NCBI GenBank assembly: GCA_035630195.1
Contig: DASQLD010000540.1
Location: 1 to 6,313, forward strand
Direction: 5' to 3'
From: DASQDN01 sp035630195
GTDB lineage: Bacteria > Acidobacteriota > Terriglobia > Bryobacterales > Bryobacteraceae
DNA length: 6,313 bases
Position numbers and translations under genes: made by a program. Of the stretch, positions 1-5,904 are shown one piece after another. Within the stretch, counting starts at the first letter, position 1. Every line of letters starts with the position of its first letter. Below the pieces are notes generated by a model. That model worked only from the letters and a program-made list of their open reading frames with translations, ran no database searches and was not told the DNA's origin.

Positions 1-464
1 TCGGCTAACCGACGCCGGCACTGTTCGCCCTCCGTTTTGGTCGCTGCGCACTGCTCAAATGTTTTCACGGCGTCATTGACAAGGCCCTCGCCTCGGTAGC
101 CATCCGCTGAGGCGAAAGCGCTCCCTTGATAGAAGAATCCGAGATCAGCTTGAGCAAGTCCACGCTCGAGACCTGCGGCGGAGTGATCCATACGGTTCTG
201 ATAGAGAGCTTCGAGCTTCTCGGTGGCCTCCGTTTTCTTATAGATCTCGGCGAGGGGAGACACCACCTGTGCATACATCTCGTAAACGCCGGGATGCACC
301 GAGGAGGAAAGTTGCAGAAGCCGTATATAGCAGTTTTCGGCCTTCGCGTAATCCTCTGCCTGCAAGGCTGATCGGCCTTCGGTCTTCAACCTGTCGAACT
401 GCGCGCGAAGACCGCCACCCCAGACAATCCCCGCGAGAATGAGTGCAAGTACCAGCTGCCGCAC
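1..464 (-). CDS. TPR-repeat protein, exported or membrane-anchored (C-terminus cut by window edge)
   Basis: The frame stays open from the left edge to a GTG at 464. It is the only usual start codon after an in-frame TAA at 476-474. The visible 154 residues begin with a hydrophobic stretch (residues about 3-18, MRQLVLALILAGIVW) ending near LRAQF, which reads as a signal peptide or single membrane anchor. The rest is helical with TPR-like spacing: residues about 29-51 (EGRSALQAEDYAKAENCYIR) form a clear A/B helix pair, with further pairs near 66-92 and 104-142. TPR proteins act as protein-protein scaffolds, so no reaction can be named. The gene runs divergently from the tRNA genes across a 121-base gap. 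No convincing Shine-Dalgarno precedes the GTG. I am confident that the frame is coding, and less so about the exact start. No specific family is recognised. Confidence 0.72.
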   Translation of the reverse strand, partial: MRQLVLALILAGIVWGGGLRAQFDRLKTEGRSALQAEDYAKAENCYIRLLQLSSSVHPGVYEMYAQVVSPLAEIYKKTEATEKLEALYQNRMDHSAAGLERGLAQADLGFFYQGSAFASADGYRGEGLVNDAVKTFEQCAATKTEGEQCRRRLA

Positions 465-585
465 AATCGGTAGGACGCCAGTTTACCCTGGATCGATTCA
501 GGCAATCCACACAAATTGTCACTTAGTACCTAAGCATACGCGCTAAGAGTAGCCAAGGTGACGATATGCTAGACTGATGTTTCGC

Positions 586-629
586 GGTCGCCTAGCTCAG
601 CTGGTTAGAGCGCCTGCTTCACACGCAGG
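586..629 (+). pseudogene. tRNA-Val(CAC) 5' half, lacking variable loop, T arm and 3' acceptor strand
   Basis: The segment carries a 7-base acceptor 5' strand (GGTCGCC, 586-592), D arm (595-611) and anticodon arm CCTGC-TTCACAC-GCAGG (613-629) with anticodon CAC at 620-622. Similarity to the intact copy at 739-812 stops just after 629, and no T arm or 3' acceptor strand follows. Over 44 bases it differs from the intact copy at only four positions. Two of these are the paired positions 27 and 43 of the anticodon stem (C-G here, T-A there). That covariation shows both copies were once under selection as separate tRNA genes, and this one lost its 3' half later. It cannot make a functional tRNA as it stands. 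Confidence 0.85.
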
Positions 630-738
630 AGAGTACGATGATATAGCGTTTTGCAATCATCTACTTGCGAAGCTTTCGAGGAGTACTTGAGAGTACGCAG
701 CGCCCGCCGTTAGTTGTATACTGATTGTTGGTTAGTGC
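630..738. other. Spacer between the broken and intact tRNA-Val copies, with short repeats and hairpins
   Basis: This replaces the 3' half of the first tRNA. It contains a 9-bp direct repeat GAGAGTACG at 629-637 and 689-697. It also has two small inverted repeats: GATGAT/ATCATC at 637-642 and 656-661, and a TACT..AGTA stem enclosing CGAA/TTCG at about 663-685. A TATACT at 717-722 lies 16 bases before the intact tRNA and is a fair -10 element for it. No coding potential is seen. The repeats suggest a recombination scar, but nothing identifies the agent. Confidence 0.45.
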
Positions 739-812
739 GGTCGCTTAGCTCAGTTGGTTAGAGCGTCTGCTTCACACGCAGAAGGCCAGTGGTTCGAGTC
801 CACTAGCGACCA
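739..812 (+). tRNA. tRNA-Val(CAC)
   Basis: A complete cloverleaf can be folded by eye. The acceptor stem is GGTCGCT/AGCGACC (739-745 with 805-811) and the D stem is GCTC/GAGC (748-751 with 761-764). The anticodon stem is TCTGC/GCAGA (766-770 with 778-782), with loop TTCACAC and anticodon CAC at 773-775. The variable loop has five bases, and the T arm is AGTGG-TTCGAGT-CCACT (788-804). The discriminator base is A812. CCA is not encoded and would be added after transcription. It decodes GUG valine codons. A TATACT box at 717-722 is the likely -10. It follows a broken copy of the same tRNA, and this junction is also a typical integration target for mobile islands. Confidence 0.97.
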
Positions 813-853
813 TGTCTTCTAACGAATCCCGCCACGTTTTCCTCTCAATTATT

Positions 854-882
854 GATTCCAAACTGCGGTGAGGGTTGGATTC
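854..882 (-). other. Imperfect hairpin downstream of the RT operon (distal)
   Basis: The arms GATTCCAA (854-861) and TTGGATTC (875-882) pair with one central mismatch around a 13-base loop. Together with the larger hairpin at 890-940 it forms a tandem structured segment between the operon's last stop codon (1002) and the tRNA end (812). No T-run follows on either strand, so a simple intrinsic terminator is not supported. Confidence 0.35.
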
Positions 883-889
883 GGAGACA

Positions 890-940
890 AGGACCAGCTT
901 GGTAAAGCAGAAGTTAGTGTTTCCGCATTGCCAAGGTCCT
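890..940 (-). ncRNA. Long stem-loop 3' of the RT operon: candidate structured RNA or transcript end
   Basis: On the minus strand three stacked helices form: AGGACC/GGTCCT (940-935 with 895-890), TTGG/CCAA (934-931 with 902-899, with a 3-base bulge at 898-896) and GCGGAA/TTCTGC (926-921 with 912-907). They enclose an 8-base loop. The inner helix needs a G-U pair that exists only in RNA copied from the minus strand; the plus-strand transcript would have an A-C mismatch there. This favours the same transcription direction as the RT operon, whose last gene ends about 60 bases upstream at 1002. No U-tract follows, so it is not a textbook terminator. It could be a processing or stability element at the 3' end of the mRNA, or part of a non-coding RNA used by the reverse transcriptase. 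Its existence as a separate RNA is inference. Confidence 0.35.
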
Positions 941-1001
941 CACTGTTGCCACTTGTGCTGTAGCGTGATCCCCAAATTACCCGGTCAACTACTAGTCCTC
1001 G

Positions 1002-2123
1002 TCATTGCTTGTCTTTTGTTGGCGCTATCCCTCGGAACACTTCAATGATCTGGTTGGCAGGCGATTGGGGCGAGTCTCCATCGCCCTTCAGGTATCCGGT
1101 GCTCTGAGGAGCAAACACAGATTGCGTCGCCGAGAGCAGAATTGCATTCCTTGTGACCGCGTCACCTTGCGTACCTTCAGCGAAAGCGCGGAATGTGCTT
1201 ATCGCATTGTGACGGTGCCGGTTTACGACTGCATTGTGGCGATGAGCATTGAATTGGCGAGAACATAGGAGCACTATGAACCACATCAGGGACAGCACCG
1301 CTAATCGGGACACTGCAAATGCGATGGTGACGTGTACCGGGTCATTTTCCGCGTGAGTAGCCCGGGCAAAACTGAGGAGTTGTGGCTCAAGAAGGAAGAA
1401 GATATAACATGCTGCCGCCAGCCCTATCACAACGAGGGCAGCTAACCAAATCCGAGCAGTTTGCTCATGCGTCCGTGCCTCTTTCTCAAAGAATCGAGCT
1501 TGAGCCGTGATTCCGGCGTCCTCCGCCGCGGAACGCATACTTACCTCCGCTTGTTTAGCGCGATCAAGAGCGGCATCAACTTGGGTGAGTTTCTCCGAGA
1601 CAGGAGCGGTCACCTTTTGCACTTCGTCGGCCATCGATTGCTTCGCTAGCTTGAGATCGTTGTTGATCCGTTCGGGCAGTGATTGCAGCGTTTCCGACAT
1701 CGCTGCAAGGAATCCCAGATGGGGAGAGTAGTTAATGGAAAGCTCATCCCAGAGGTGTCGCGACCGTTGCACTAAGGAAAGATGCTCGTTGTGATTTCCG
1801 GACTGATAACCTTTCATTTCCCGGAACAGGTTGTTGACTCCACTCGCAAGCTCGCCGAGCATCTTAAGTCGCTTAGGTCCGATCCATGCATACTGATTTG
1901 CTTCTTGAAGTAGTCGCAAATAGGCTTGAAGTACTATGATGATCGGCTTAATCTCAGTAAAATCCTGTGCCGTTCCGAGTTCCTGAGTTCGTACCAGCGA
2001 TTCCGGCGTGTGGCCGAGCGCAGCGTCGAGGGTCTCAGATAGAATGCGTCGGGCTTCTCGATGAGCGTCGTCGTCCGGGAGGAGCGCACCGGTAGAATCA
2101 GTAATGGAATCGAGAACTTTCAT
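1002..2123 (-). CDS. Coiled-coil protein with two transmembrane segments, partner of the reverse transcriptase
   Basis: The frame is open up to a TTG at 2159, directly after the RT stop codon. The ATG at 2123 is preferred: it gives 373 aa and has a weak GAG six bases upstream, while the TTG has no ribosome site. In ATG numbering, residues 1-145 are soluble and helical. Residues about 146-220 are charged and heptad-like (SMADEVQKVTAPVSEKLTQ), a likely coiled coil. Membrane spans lie at about 224-246 (IWLAALVVIGLAAACYIFFL) and 264-287. Residues about 290-345 form a compact tail with NRHRHNAI and VFAPQSTGY, which looks like a conserved motif of hypothetical proteins I have seen, though I cannot name the family. 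It is the second gene of a two-gene operon, 37 bases after the RT stop. In defence operons such membrane proteins often act as toxic effectors; that role here is inference. No enzyme motif is visible. Confidence 0.85.
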   Translation of the reverse strand: MKVLDSITDSTGALLPDDDAHREARRILSETLDAALGHTPESLVRTQELGTAQDFTEIKPIIIVLQAYLRLLQEANQYAWIGPKRLKMLGELASGVNNLFREMKGYQSGNHNEHLSLVQRSRHLWDELSINYSPHLGFLAAMSETLQSLPERINNDLKLAKQSMADEVQKVTAPVSEKLTQVDAALDRAKQAEVSMRSAAEDAGITAQARFFEKEARTHEQTARIWLAALVVIGLAAACYIFFLLEPQLLSFARATHAENDPVHVTIAFAVSRLAVLSLMWFIVLLCSRQFNAHRHNAVVNRHRHNAISTFRAFAEGTQGDAVTRNAILLSATQSVFAPQSTGYLKGDGDSPQSPANQIIEVFRGIAPTKDKQ

Positions 2124-2160
2124 TTCTTGCTCAATAGTTACAATCACCGAAGTTCGCAAT

Positions 2161-4269
2161 CTATAGGAGCGGGTCTAGCAGCGATACAATCTGCGCGTAG
2201 CAAGTCTGCAACTGCGTCGAGTGTGTTCGCTGCTCCTTCACACTCAGATACCTTGTCCTCTGACCGGTTCTTTCGTCATAGGCGTGTGAGTCAGGCAATC
2301 TGTTGCGACGCTCGTTACATCTGTGAAGCGGCAGGCCTATAGCCGGGAACGCTGTGGAGAACGGGTTCGCCGGTGCCGTAAGCGATCCGAGTCTCACGAG
2401 TTTCTGATTCCTGTCCACCAACAATACTTCCGACATCAAGTTTCGGCTCATGAGATGTTTCAAGAGTTCACGGACAAGCACATCATTGAAGCTGTTGAGA
2501 CTACGTAGCCAGTCTGAACGGGACGACTGATAGAGATTGTCCGCTCTTATCAATAACGAAAGAGCATGGGCGTATTCAGGACCAAGGACTCTACGCCACT
2601 TCATCCAGGCGCTTAGCTCAAACCTGCGCGATAGAAGTATGCCCACCTGATCGATGCTTGGATCGGGTTCTGCGCCCATGTTTAGTGTCGCCAACACGTT
2701 CCGCACCTGGAACGGCAGTGAATCGGAATTGATTCCCATCATAGTTGGTGTCACTCCGTACTTTATGAACGGGGAAACCATAGCGAGACCAGCTTCGTAG
2801 CTATCGTCCGTCAACAGCTTTGCGGCGAGACCATTTGCCTCGTAATCCGATGCTTCGAGGAGTTCCGCCACTAATGACTTGCCTAGGCAGGACATCCGAT
2901 TCAATAAATACCGGAGTTCTCTTTCACAAGGTAGGCCGTTCCTTCTGCACGCCATTAAGAAAGCAGCCAACCCCCATTGAAGCGCTACGCTGCGTCGTTG
3001 ATTACGGGCATCAAACCTTGCACGGGACATAAGTGTTTGCAACAGCTTCTCATCACCCATCCGGGCGACAATGTGCCAGCACTGCCCGCGGACATAGTCA
3101 TAAGGGGAACCGGACAAAAGGAACTGCCGCATACATGTAGCTATGGGTTTAGATTTTGCATAGTTGCTCAAGAATGCAACGAAGGCATCGACGTGCTCAG
3201 GATGATGCGAAAACATCTGCAACACCTGACCGAGCATACGGGGTGATCGCCCGGTGCGGTATAAGGCGAAACGGGCTTGAGACTTCGAGTTGATCCGTTT
3301 CGGGCGACCTTTGAGCGATGCAGCGAACATCTTCTCACCTTTGCCCACCGACAGCCGATCATCATCACCAGCGGGGAGCGAAGACTCGATGATGCTCGGC
3401 AGCGATCCCAACAAGTCCGATAATTTCCTGACGGAACGAATTGCGAATTTTTCGCTTTGGGGTATTAGGCCGAGTTTACGGGAACCCATCTCAAGCCTAA
3501 TGGAGGCCTCACGAACAGCCTCTTCAGATTTCGCCAACAGCCGGATGTCGTCAACATAACGCACGTAGCGTACTGGTCCGGAGGACATTTCCTTGTCCAA
3601 TGGGAGTAAGAAAGCGTCCGCGAGGAAATCGGATGCAATTGGCCCCTGAGGAATGCCATGGTCTACGCGCACACCTCGGTGCTCCGCTGTCCAAATAGGT
3701 AGCCATTGCAATACCTTTTGCCATGTCTCACTATCTCCGTCACGCGGAGAAGGGATTCTTACCAACAGCTTGTGGGAGATCGTATCGTAGTAAGCAGCGA
3801 GATCGAAATGGGTGGTCCAGCGGTAGCCTTGGTCCAAAAGGCTTTTCATCCTCTGCTTGAAGGTGGCATATCCTCGTTTCCAGTTCTGTAGGAAATGGAT
3901 TGAGTTCAAGTCCGAGTTTAGGCAGTTGCTGAAGACTAGTCTATTTTCAACGGCCTGCCTTCGCGGGCGAACCTTCAGGGCGACTATGTTTGCGACAGCT
4001 TGATAAACAATCTGGTCCTCCACCGACAGCATCGTAAGCGGCCTCAGCAGACCTGAGCTTTTAGGAACGTAAATTCGCTCCGGAGGCGTCGGTTGCCAGT
4101 TAGCCTTCAGCCGTTGGTGGAGGTGCTCAACATTCTTCTCAAGCCCTAACTCGTAGCTTGTATACAGATGGCGGAAGAAGCGCTTGTGTTGGAAGTTGCG
4201 TCCTGTGTTGAGCCTATGCCAAGCAAGCGTGAGATTTGGAATTGAAATCAGGCGATCGTATAGCATCAT
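2161..4269 (-). CDS. Reverse transcriptase of the Unknown Group/Abi type with HEAT-like C-terminal region (probable defence-associated RT)
   Basis: The protein has 702 aa. The polymerase core spans residues about 60-290. It contains SSGLLRPLTM (71-80, the RPL segment of RT motif 1/2), motif A FDLAAYYD with D156, GIPQGP at 205-210 (motif B) and motif C YVDD with D240 and D241. The three catalytic aspartates are present, so DNA polymerisation activity is expected. Residues about 340-620 are a long alpha-helical, HEAT-like region (RGQCWHIVARMGDEKLLQTL). The tail (about 648-702) is basic, with RLPDSHAYDERTGQRTR. There is no maturase X domain or HNH nuclease as in group II introns, and it is far longer than retron RTs. 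This architecture matches the abortive-infection/UG class associated with phage defence. Two adjacent ATGs (4269, 4266) follow AGAGG, and the second has the better spacing. It leads the operon with the membrane protein. The exact DRT type is not assigned. Confidence 0.93.
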   Translation of the reverse strand: MMLYDRLISIPNLTLAWHRLNTGRNFQHKRFFRHLYTSYELGLEKNVEHLHQRLKANWQPTPPERIYVPKSSGLLRPLTMLSVEDQIVYQAVANIVALKVRPRRQAVENRLVFSNCLNSDLNSIHFLQNWKRGYATFKQRMKSLLDQGYRWTTHFDLAAYYDTISHKLLVRIPSPRDGDSETWQKVLQWLPIWTAEHRGVRVDHGIPQGPIASDFLADAFLLPLDKEMSSGPVRYVRYVDDIRLLAKSEEAVREASIRLEMGSRKLGLIPQSEKFAIRSVRKLSDLLGSLPSIIESSLPAGDDDRLSVGKGEKMFAASLKGRPKRINSKSQARFALYRTGRSPRMLGQVLQMFSHHPEHVDAFVAFLSNYAKSKPIATCMRQFLLSGSPYDYVRGQCWHIVARMGDEKLLQTLMSRARFDARNQRRSVALQWGLAAFLMACRRNGLPCERELRYLLNRMSCLGKSLVAELLEASDYEANGLAAKLLTDDSYEAGLAMVSPFIKYGVTPTMMGINSDSLPFQVRNVLATLNMGAEPDPSIDQVGILLSRRFELSAWMKWRRVLGPEYAHALSLLIRADNLYQSSRSDWLRSLNSFNDVLVRELLKHLMSRNLMSEVLLVDRNQKLVRLGSLTAPANPFSTAFPAIGLPLHRCNERRNRLPDSHAYDERTGQRTRYLSVKEQRTHSTQLQTCYAQIVSLLDPLL

Positions 4270-4292
4270 CCCTCTAGGCCGAAGCCATACAC

Positions 4293-4334
4293 CTGCTTCA
4301 ACGGGGCTTTACGATCATACCCCGTGCAACGCAG
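4293..4334 (-). promoter_or_regulatory. Imperfect hairpin in the leader of the reverse transcriptase gene
   Basis: The helix ACGGGG/CCCCGT (4320-4325 with 4301-4306) closes a 13-base loop. It stacks over an internal loop on CTGC/GCAG (4331-4334 with 4293-4296). It lies between the proximal putative promoter and the start codon, 24 bases before ATG 4269. It could influence translation or mark an RNA element for the RT. This is a fold seen by eye, with no energy calculated. Confidence 0.4.
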
Positions 4335-4355
4335 AGCGACATCGCCCAATTTGAC

Positions 4356-4385
4356 CTTATATACGCGTGCGCATCTGAGGGTAAA
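4356..4385 (-). promoter_or_regulatory. Putative sigma70-type promoter of the RT operon (proximal)
   Basis: On the minus strand TTTACC (4385-4380, 4 of 6 to TTGACA) is followed after 18 bases by TATAAG (4361-4356, 5 of 6 to TATAAT). Transcription would start near 4349, giving a leader of about 80 bases that includes the hairpin at 4293-4334. Confidence 0.4.
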
Positions 4386-4561
4386 TGGTGGTAAACCTTG
4401 TGGGCATTGAACATAGCGCTCAGGAAACAGGAAATCTTATTGTTCGATTGCGCGGGGATAAACAAATGAGCAGGTTGTATCTTCCTAGCCGCAAGTTACT
4501 GAGATGAGGTATGTTGTCGGCTCAGGTTCTGCAATGTGACAAAGGCGTACGTGGTGGCGGT

Positions 4562-4590
4562 ACTTTACAAAATTACTCAACGTAGGTAAA
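4562..4590 (-). promoter_or_regulatory. Putative distal promoter of the RT operon
   Basis: The minus strand has TTTACC (4590-4585), a 17-base spacer and TAAAGT (4567-4562), each box 4 of 6 to consensus. It has the same -35 hexamer as the proximal candidate. It would give a leader of about 290 bases before the reverse transcriptase. The match is weak. Confidence 0.22.
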
Positions 4591-4648
4591 TGTTCGTAAG
4601 AGCGGTAATGTTAGCTCGAACACTACTCCTCCGGCGACGTGGGGGCAA

Positions 4649-4678
4649 TTGTCAGAGAAGGAGTTAGCTTATTATAAT
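4649..4678 (+). promoter_or_regulatory. Strong sigma70-like promoter of the integrase gene
   Basis: TTGTCA (4649-4654, 5 of 6) and a perfect TATAAT (4673-4678) are 18 bases apart. The start of transcription would fall near 4685, leaving a leader of only about 13 bases before ATG 4698. That leader (ATAACAACCCAA) has no Shine-Dalgarno, so translation would be of the short-leader or near-leaderless kind. Confidence 0.6.
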
Positions 4679-4690
4679 CGCCGTTATAAC
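4671..4690. promoter_or_regulatory. Twin palindromes over the integrase -10 and start site: possible operator
   Basis: ATTATAAT (4671-4678) and GTTATAAC (4683-4690) are each perfect 8-bp palindromes. Their centres are 12 bp apart, close to one helical turn. The first coincides with the -10 box and the second covers the expected start site, a place where a bound protein would block transcription. Which protein binds is unknown. The AT-rich first box may also be simply the -10 element. Confidence 0.35.
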
Positions 4691-4697
4691 AACCCAA

Positions 4698-5624
4698 ATG
4701 TCTTCTCTCGCTCTCGCCGTAGCGGCTTCCCAGTCCAACCTCGACTCGATCAAAGCGCTCGTCCTCGACTCGGTTTCCTCGCCGCTCACCCGCGCTATGT
4801 ACGGCAAGGCGCTTGACGATTTCCTCACGTGGTATGCGTCGGAGCCGCGCACGGGCTTCAGCAAGGCGACAGTACAAGCACACCGGGCGTATCTCGAAGC
4901 GAAGGGGTACTCCGCATCGACGATCAATCAGCGATTGTCCGCGATTCGCAAACTGGCGATGGAGGCCGCTGACAACGGACTGATTCCGCCGGAACTCGCC
5001 ACCGGCATCACTCGCGTGCGTGGCGCGAAGCTGAAGGGCATCCGCAGCGGCAACTGGCTGACCAAGGCTCAGGCTGAAGCGCTCATCAACGCGCCGGACA
5101 CGGGGACGGGCAAAGGAAAAAGAGACAAAGCGATACTCGCGATGCTCATCGGCTGTGGCTTACGTCGCAGTGAAGTGGCGGCGCTCCGGACCACTGACGT
5201 CCAACAACGCGATGGACGTTGGGTCATTGTCGATCTGGTTGGCAAACACGGTCGTGTGCGCACCATTCCAGTGCCCGCGTGGGTGAAAGCCATGCTGGAT
5301 CAGTGGACGCTTACTGCAGGGATCAACGATGGATTCGTGTTCCGCTCGATAAACCGGGGTGGACGGCTCAGCGGAACATCGGTAGCCTGTCGGCTGCGTT
5401 GCGTGCATCCGAATCTTTGTCAATGGAATGTTAGCGACATGTTTGTGGCAGAGTCGTTCGCCGACCTACGGAATCTTGCATATAAGAATCCGACCTTTAT
5501 TTGCCGAAATAGCGTATATGGCAAAGAAGATGGGTTGGGTCTGGATTTCGGGACTGGCAATTGGACTGTATACGACGTTTGTTCTCCAAAATCTCTGGAA
5601 TTGGTTCTTGGCTCCCGCCGTTAA
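4698..5624 (+). pseudogene. Tyrosine recombinase/integrase, truncated in the catalytic domain
   Basis: Residues about 20-108 form the N-terminal core-binding (SAM-like) domain (SSPLTRAMYGKALDDFLTWY and YSASTINQRLSAIRKLA). The catalytic domain then begins: CGLRRSEVAAL gives the first catalytic arginine (R156), and GKHGRVRTIPVP gives the beta-hairpin lysine (K183). Similarity to the family ends soon after VFRSINRGGRLSG (about residue 226, near base 5375-5385). The expected HxLRRT box, the LGH box and the nucleophilic tyrosine are missing. The frame reads on for about 80 residues through unrelated, AT-richer sequence that overlaps the next gene. Intact relatives are usually about 300 aa, so about a quarter of the protein has been replaced. 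It should be inactive as a recombinase. The remnant marks a former mobile or integron-like element next to the RT operon. The ATG at 4698 is chosen from promoter position and family length. Confidence 0.85.
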
Positions 5625-5904
5625 CGTTCCAACGATATCGTTTTGGGCGATGTATGGACTGCAACTGACTGGATTGCTTCTCATGTCATTCAAGGAAACG
5701 CCGGAAGATGATATGCGCTGGAAAATGACGTTCGGTCTACTGGAAGCGTGCGTCCCACCAGAGCAACGTGAGAACGTTCAACAGCAGATCCAGGACGAGT
5801 CCGATCTGGTTTGGATGCGGGTTGGACTAGCAGCTTTGAAGCGAATTACCGAAAATACGTTCACTCTAGCGATTGCTTGGACGATACACACGCTCCTAAT
5901 TTGA
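5518..5904 (+). CDS. Small membrane protein of unknown function
   Basis: The protein has 128 aa from ATG 5518 (MAKKMGWVWISG). The frame is open back to an ATG at 5428, but those extra 30 residues look non-protein-like. Two hydrophobic segments lie at about 7-30 (GWVWISGLAIGLYTTFVLQN) and 38-57, and a third weaker one at the C-terminus, about 112-128 (ENTFTLAIAWTIHTLLI). Between them, residues about 58-105 are charged and soluble (ETPEDDMRWKM; PPEQRENVQQQIQDESDLVW). The pattern suggests a hairpin in the inner membrane with a cytoplasmic domain. No Shine-Dalgarno is evident. A TATAAG at 5481-5486 could be a -10 box. It begins within the read-through frame of the truncated integrase, and base composition drops there, so it probably arrived with the event that cut the integrase. 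I do not recognise the family. Confidence 0.65.
   Translation: MAKKMGWVWISGLAIGLYTTFVLQNLWNWFLAPAVNVPTISFWAMYGLQLTGLLLMSFKETPEDDMRWKMTFGLLEACVPPEQRENVQQQIQDESDLVWMRVGLAALKRITENTFTLAIAWTIHTLLI

Larger units (their letters stand above)
4270..4697. other. Non-coding region between the divergent RT operon and integrase
   Basis: These 428 bases carry no convincing gene on either strand; short frames here overlap the integrase start or lack coding character. The region holds a strong plus-strand promoter for the integrase, two putative minus-strand promoters for the RT operon and a hairpin 24 bases before the RT start. On the minus strand there are also overlapping weak inverted repeats (CTGAG/CTCAG and AGCCG/CGGCT, about 4490-4525) and a tandem TTTCCTG pair near 4422-4435. 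If transcription starts at the distal promoter, the RT mRNA has a leader of about 290 bases, long enough to contain a structured non-coding RNA. Confidence 0.6.

Noticed and set aside
238..522. Minus-strand frame of 94 codons at the left end
   Set aside because: It overlaps the TPR frame out of register and has Arg/Cys-rich shadow composition; the TPR frame with signal peptide and helical repeats is the real one.
630..738. Spacer considered as a group I intron inside the first tRNA-Val
   Set aside because: No 3' half of that tRNA follows; the next tRNA sequence is a complete gene with its own 5' end, and the spacer is too short for a group I intron.
1005..1268. Plus-strand open frame of 87 codons opposite the membrane-protein gene
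   Set aside because: It is antisense to a well-supported coding frame with transmembrane and coiled-coil character, and its own protein has no recognisable features.
2161..4269. Reverse transcriptase considered as a group II intron or retron RT
   Set aside because: No maturase or HNH region, no intron domain V-like hairpin at the gene's 3' end, and the length and helical C-terminus do not fit retron RTs.
4380..4395. GGTAAA repeated at 10-base spacing, considered as an iteron array
   Set aside because: Only two copies are present, and one is already explained as a -35 candidate.
4609..4640. CTCGAAC...GGCGACG looked like a displaced tRNA 3' end that could pair with the broken tRNA-Val
   Set aside because: There is no T-stem or TTCGANN loop in the right place, and the last base of the acceptor strand does not match, so the resemblance is chance.
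4623..4927. Minus-strand frames of 86-87 codons opposite the integrase start
   Set aside because: They are Arg-rich antisense shadows of the integrase frame, which has clear family motifs and its own promoter.
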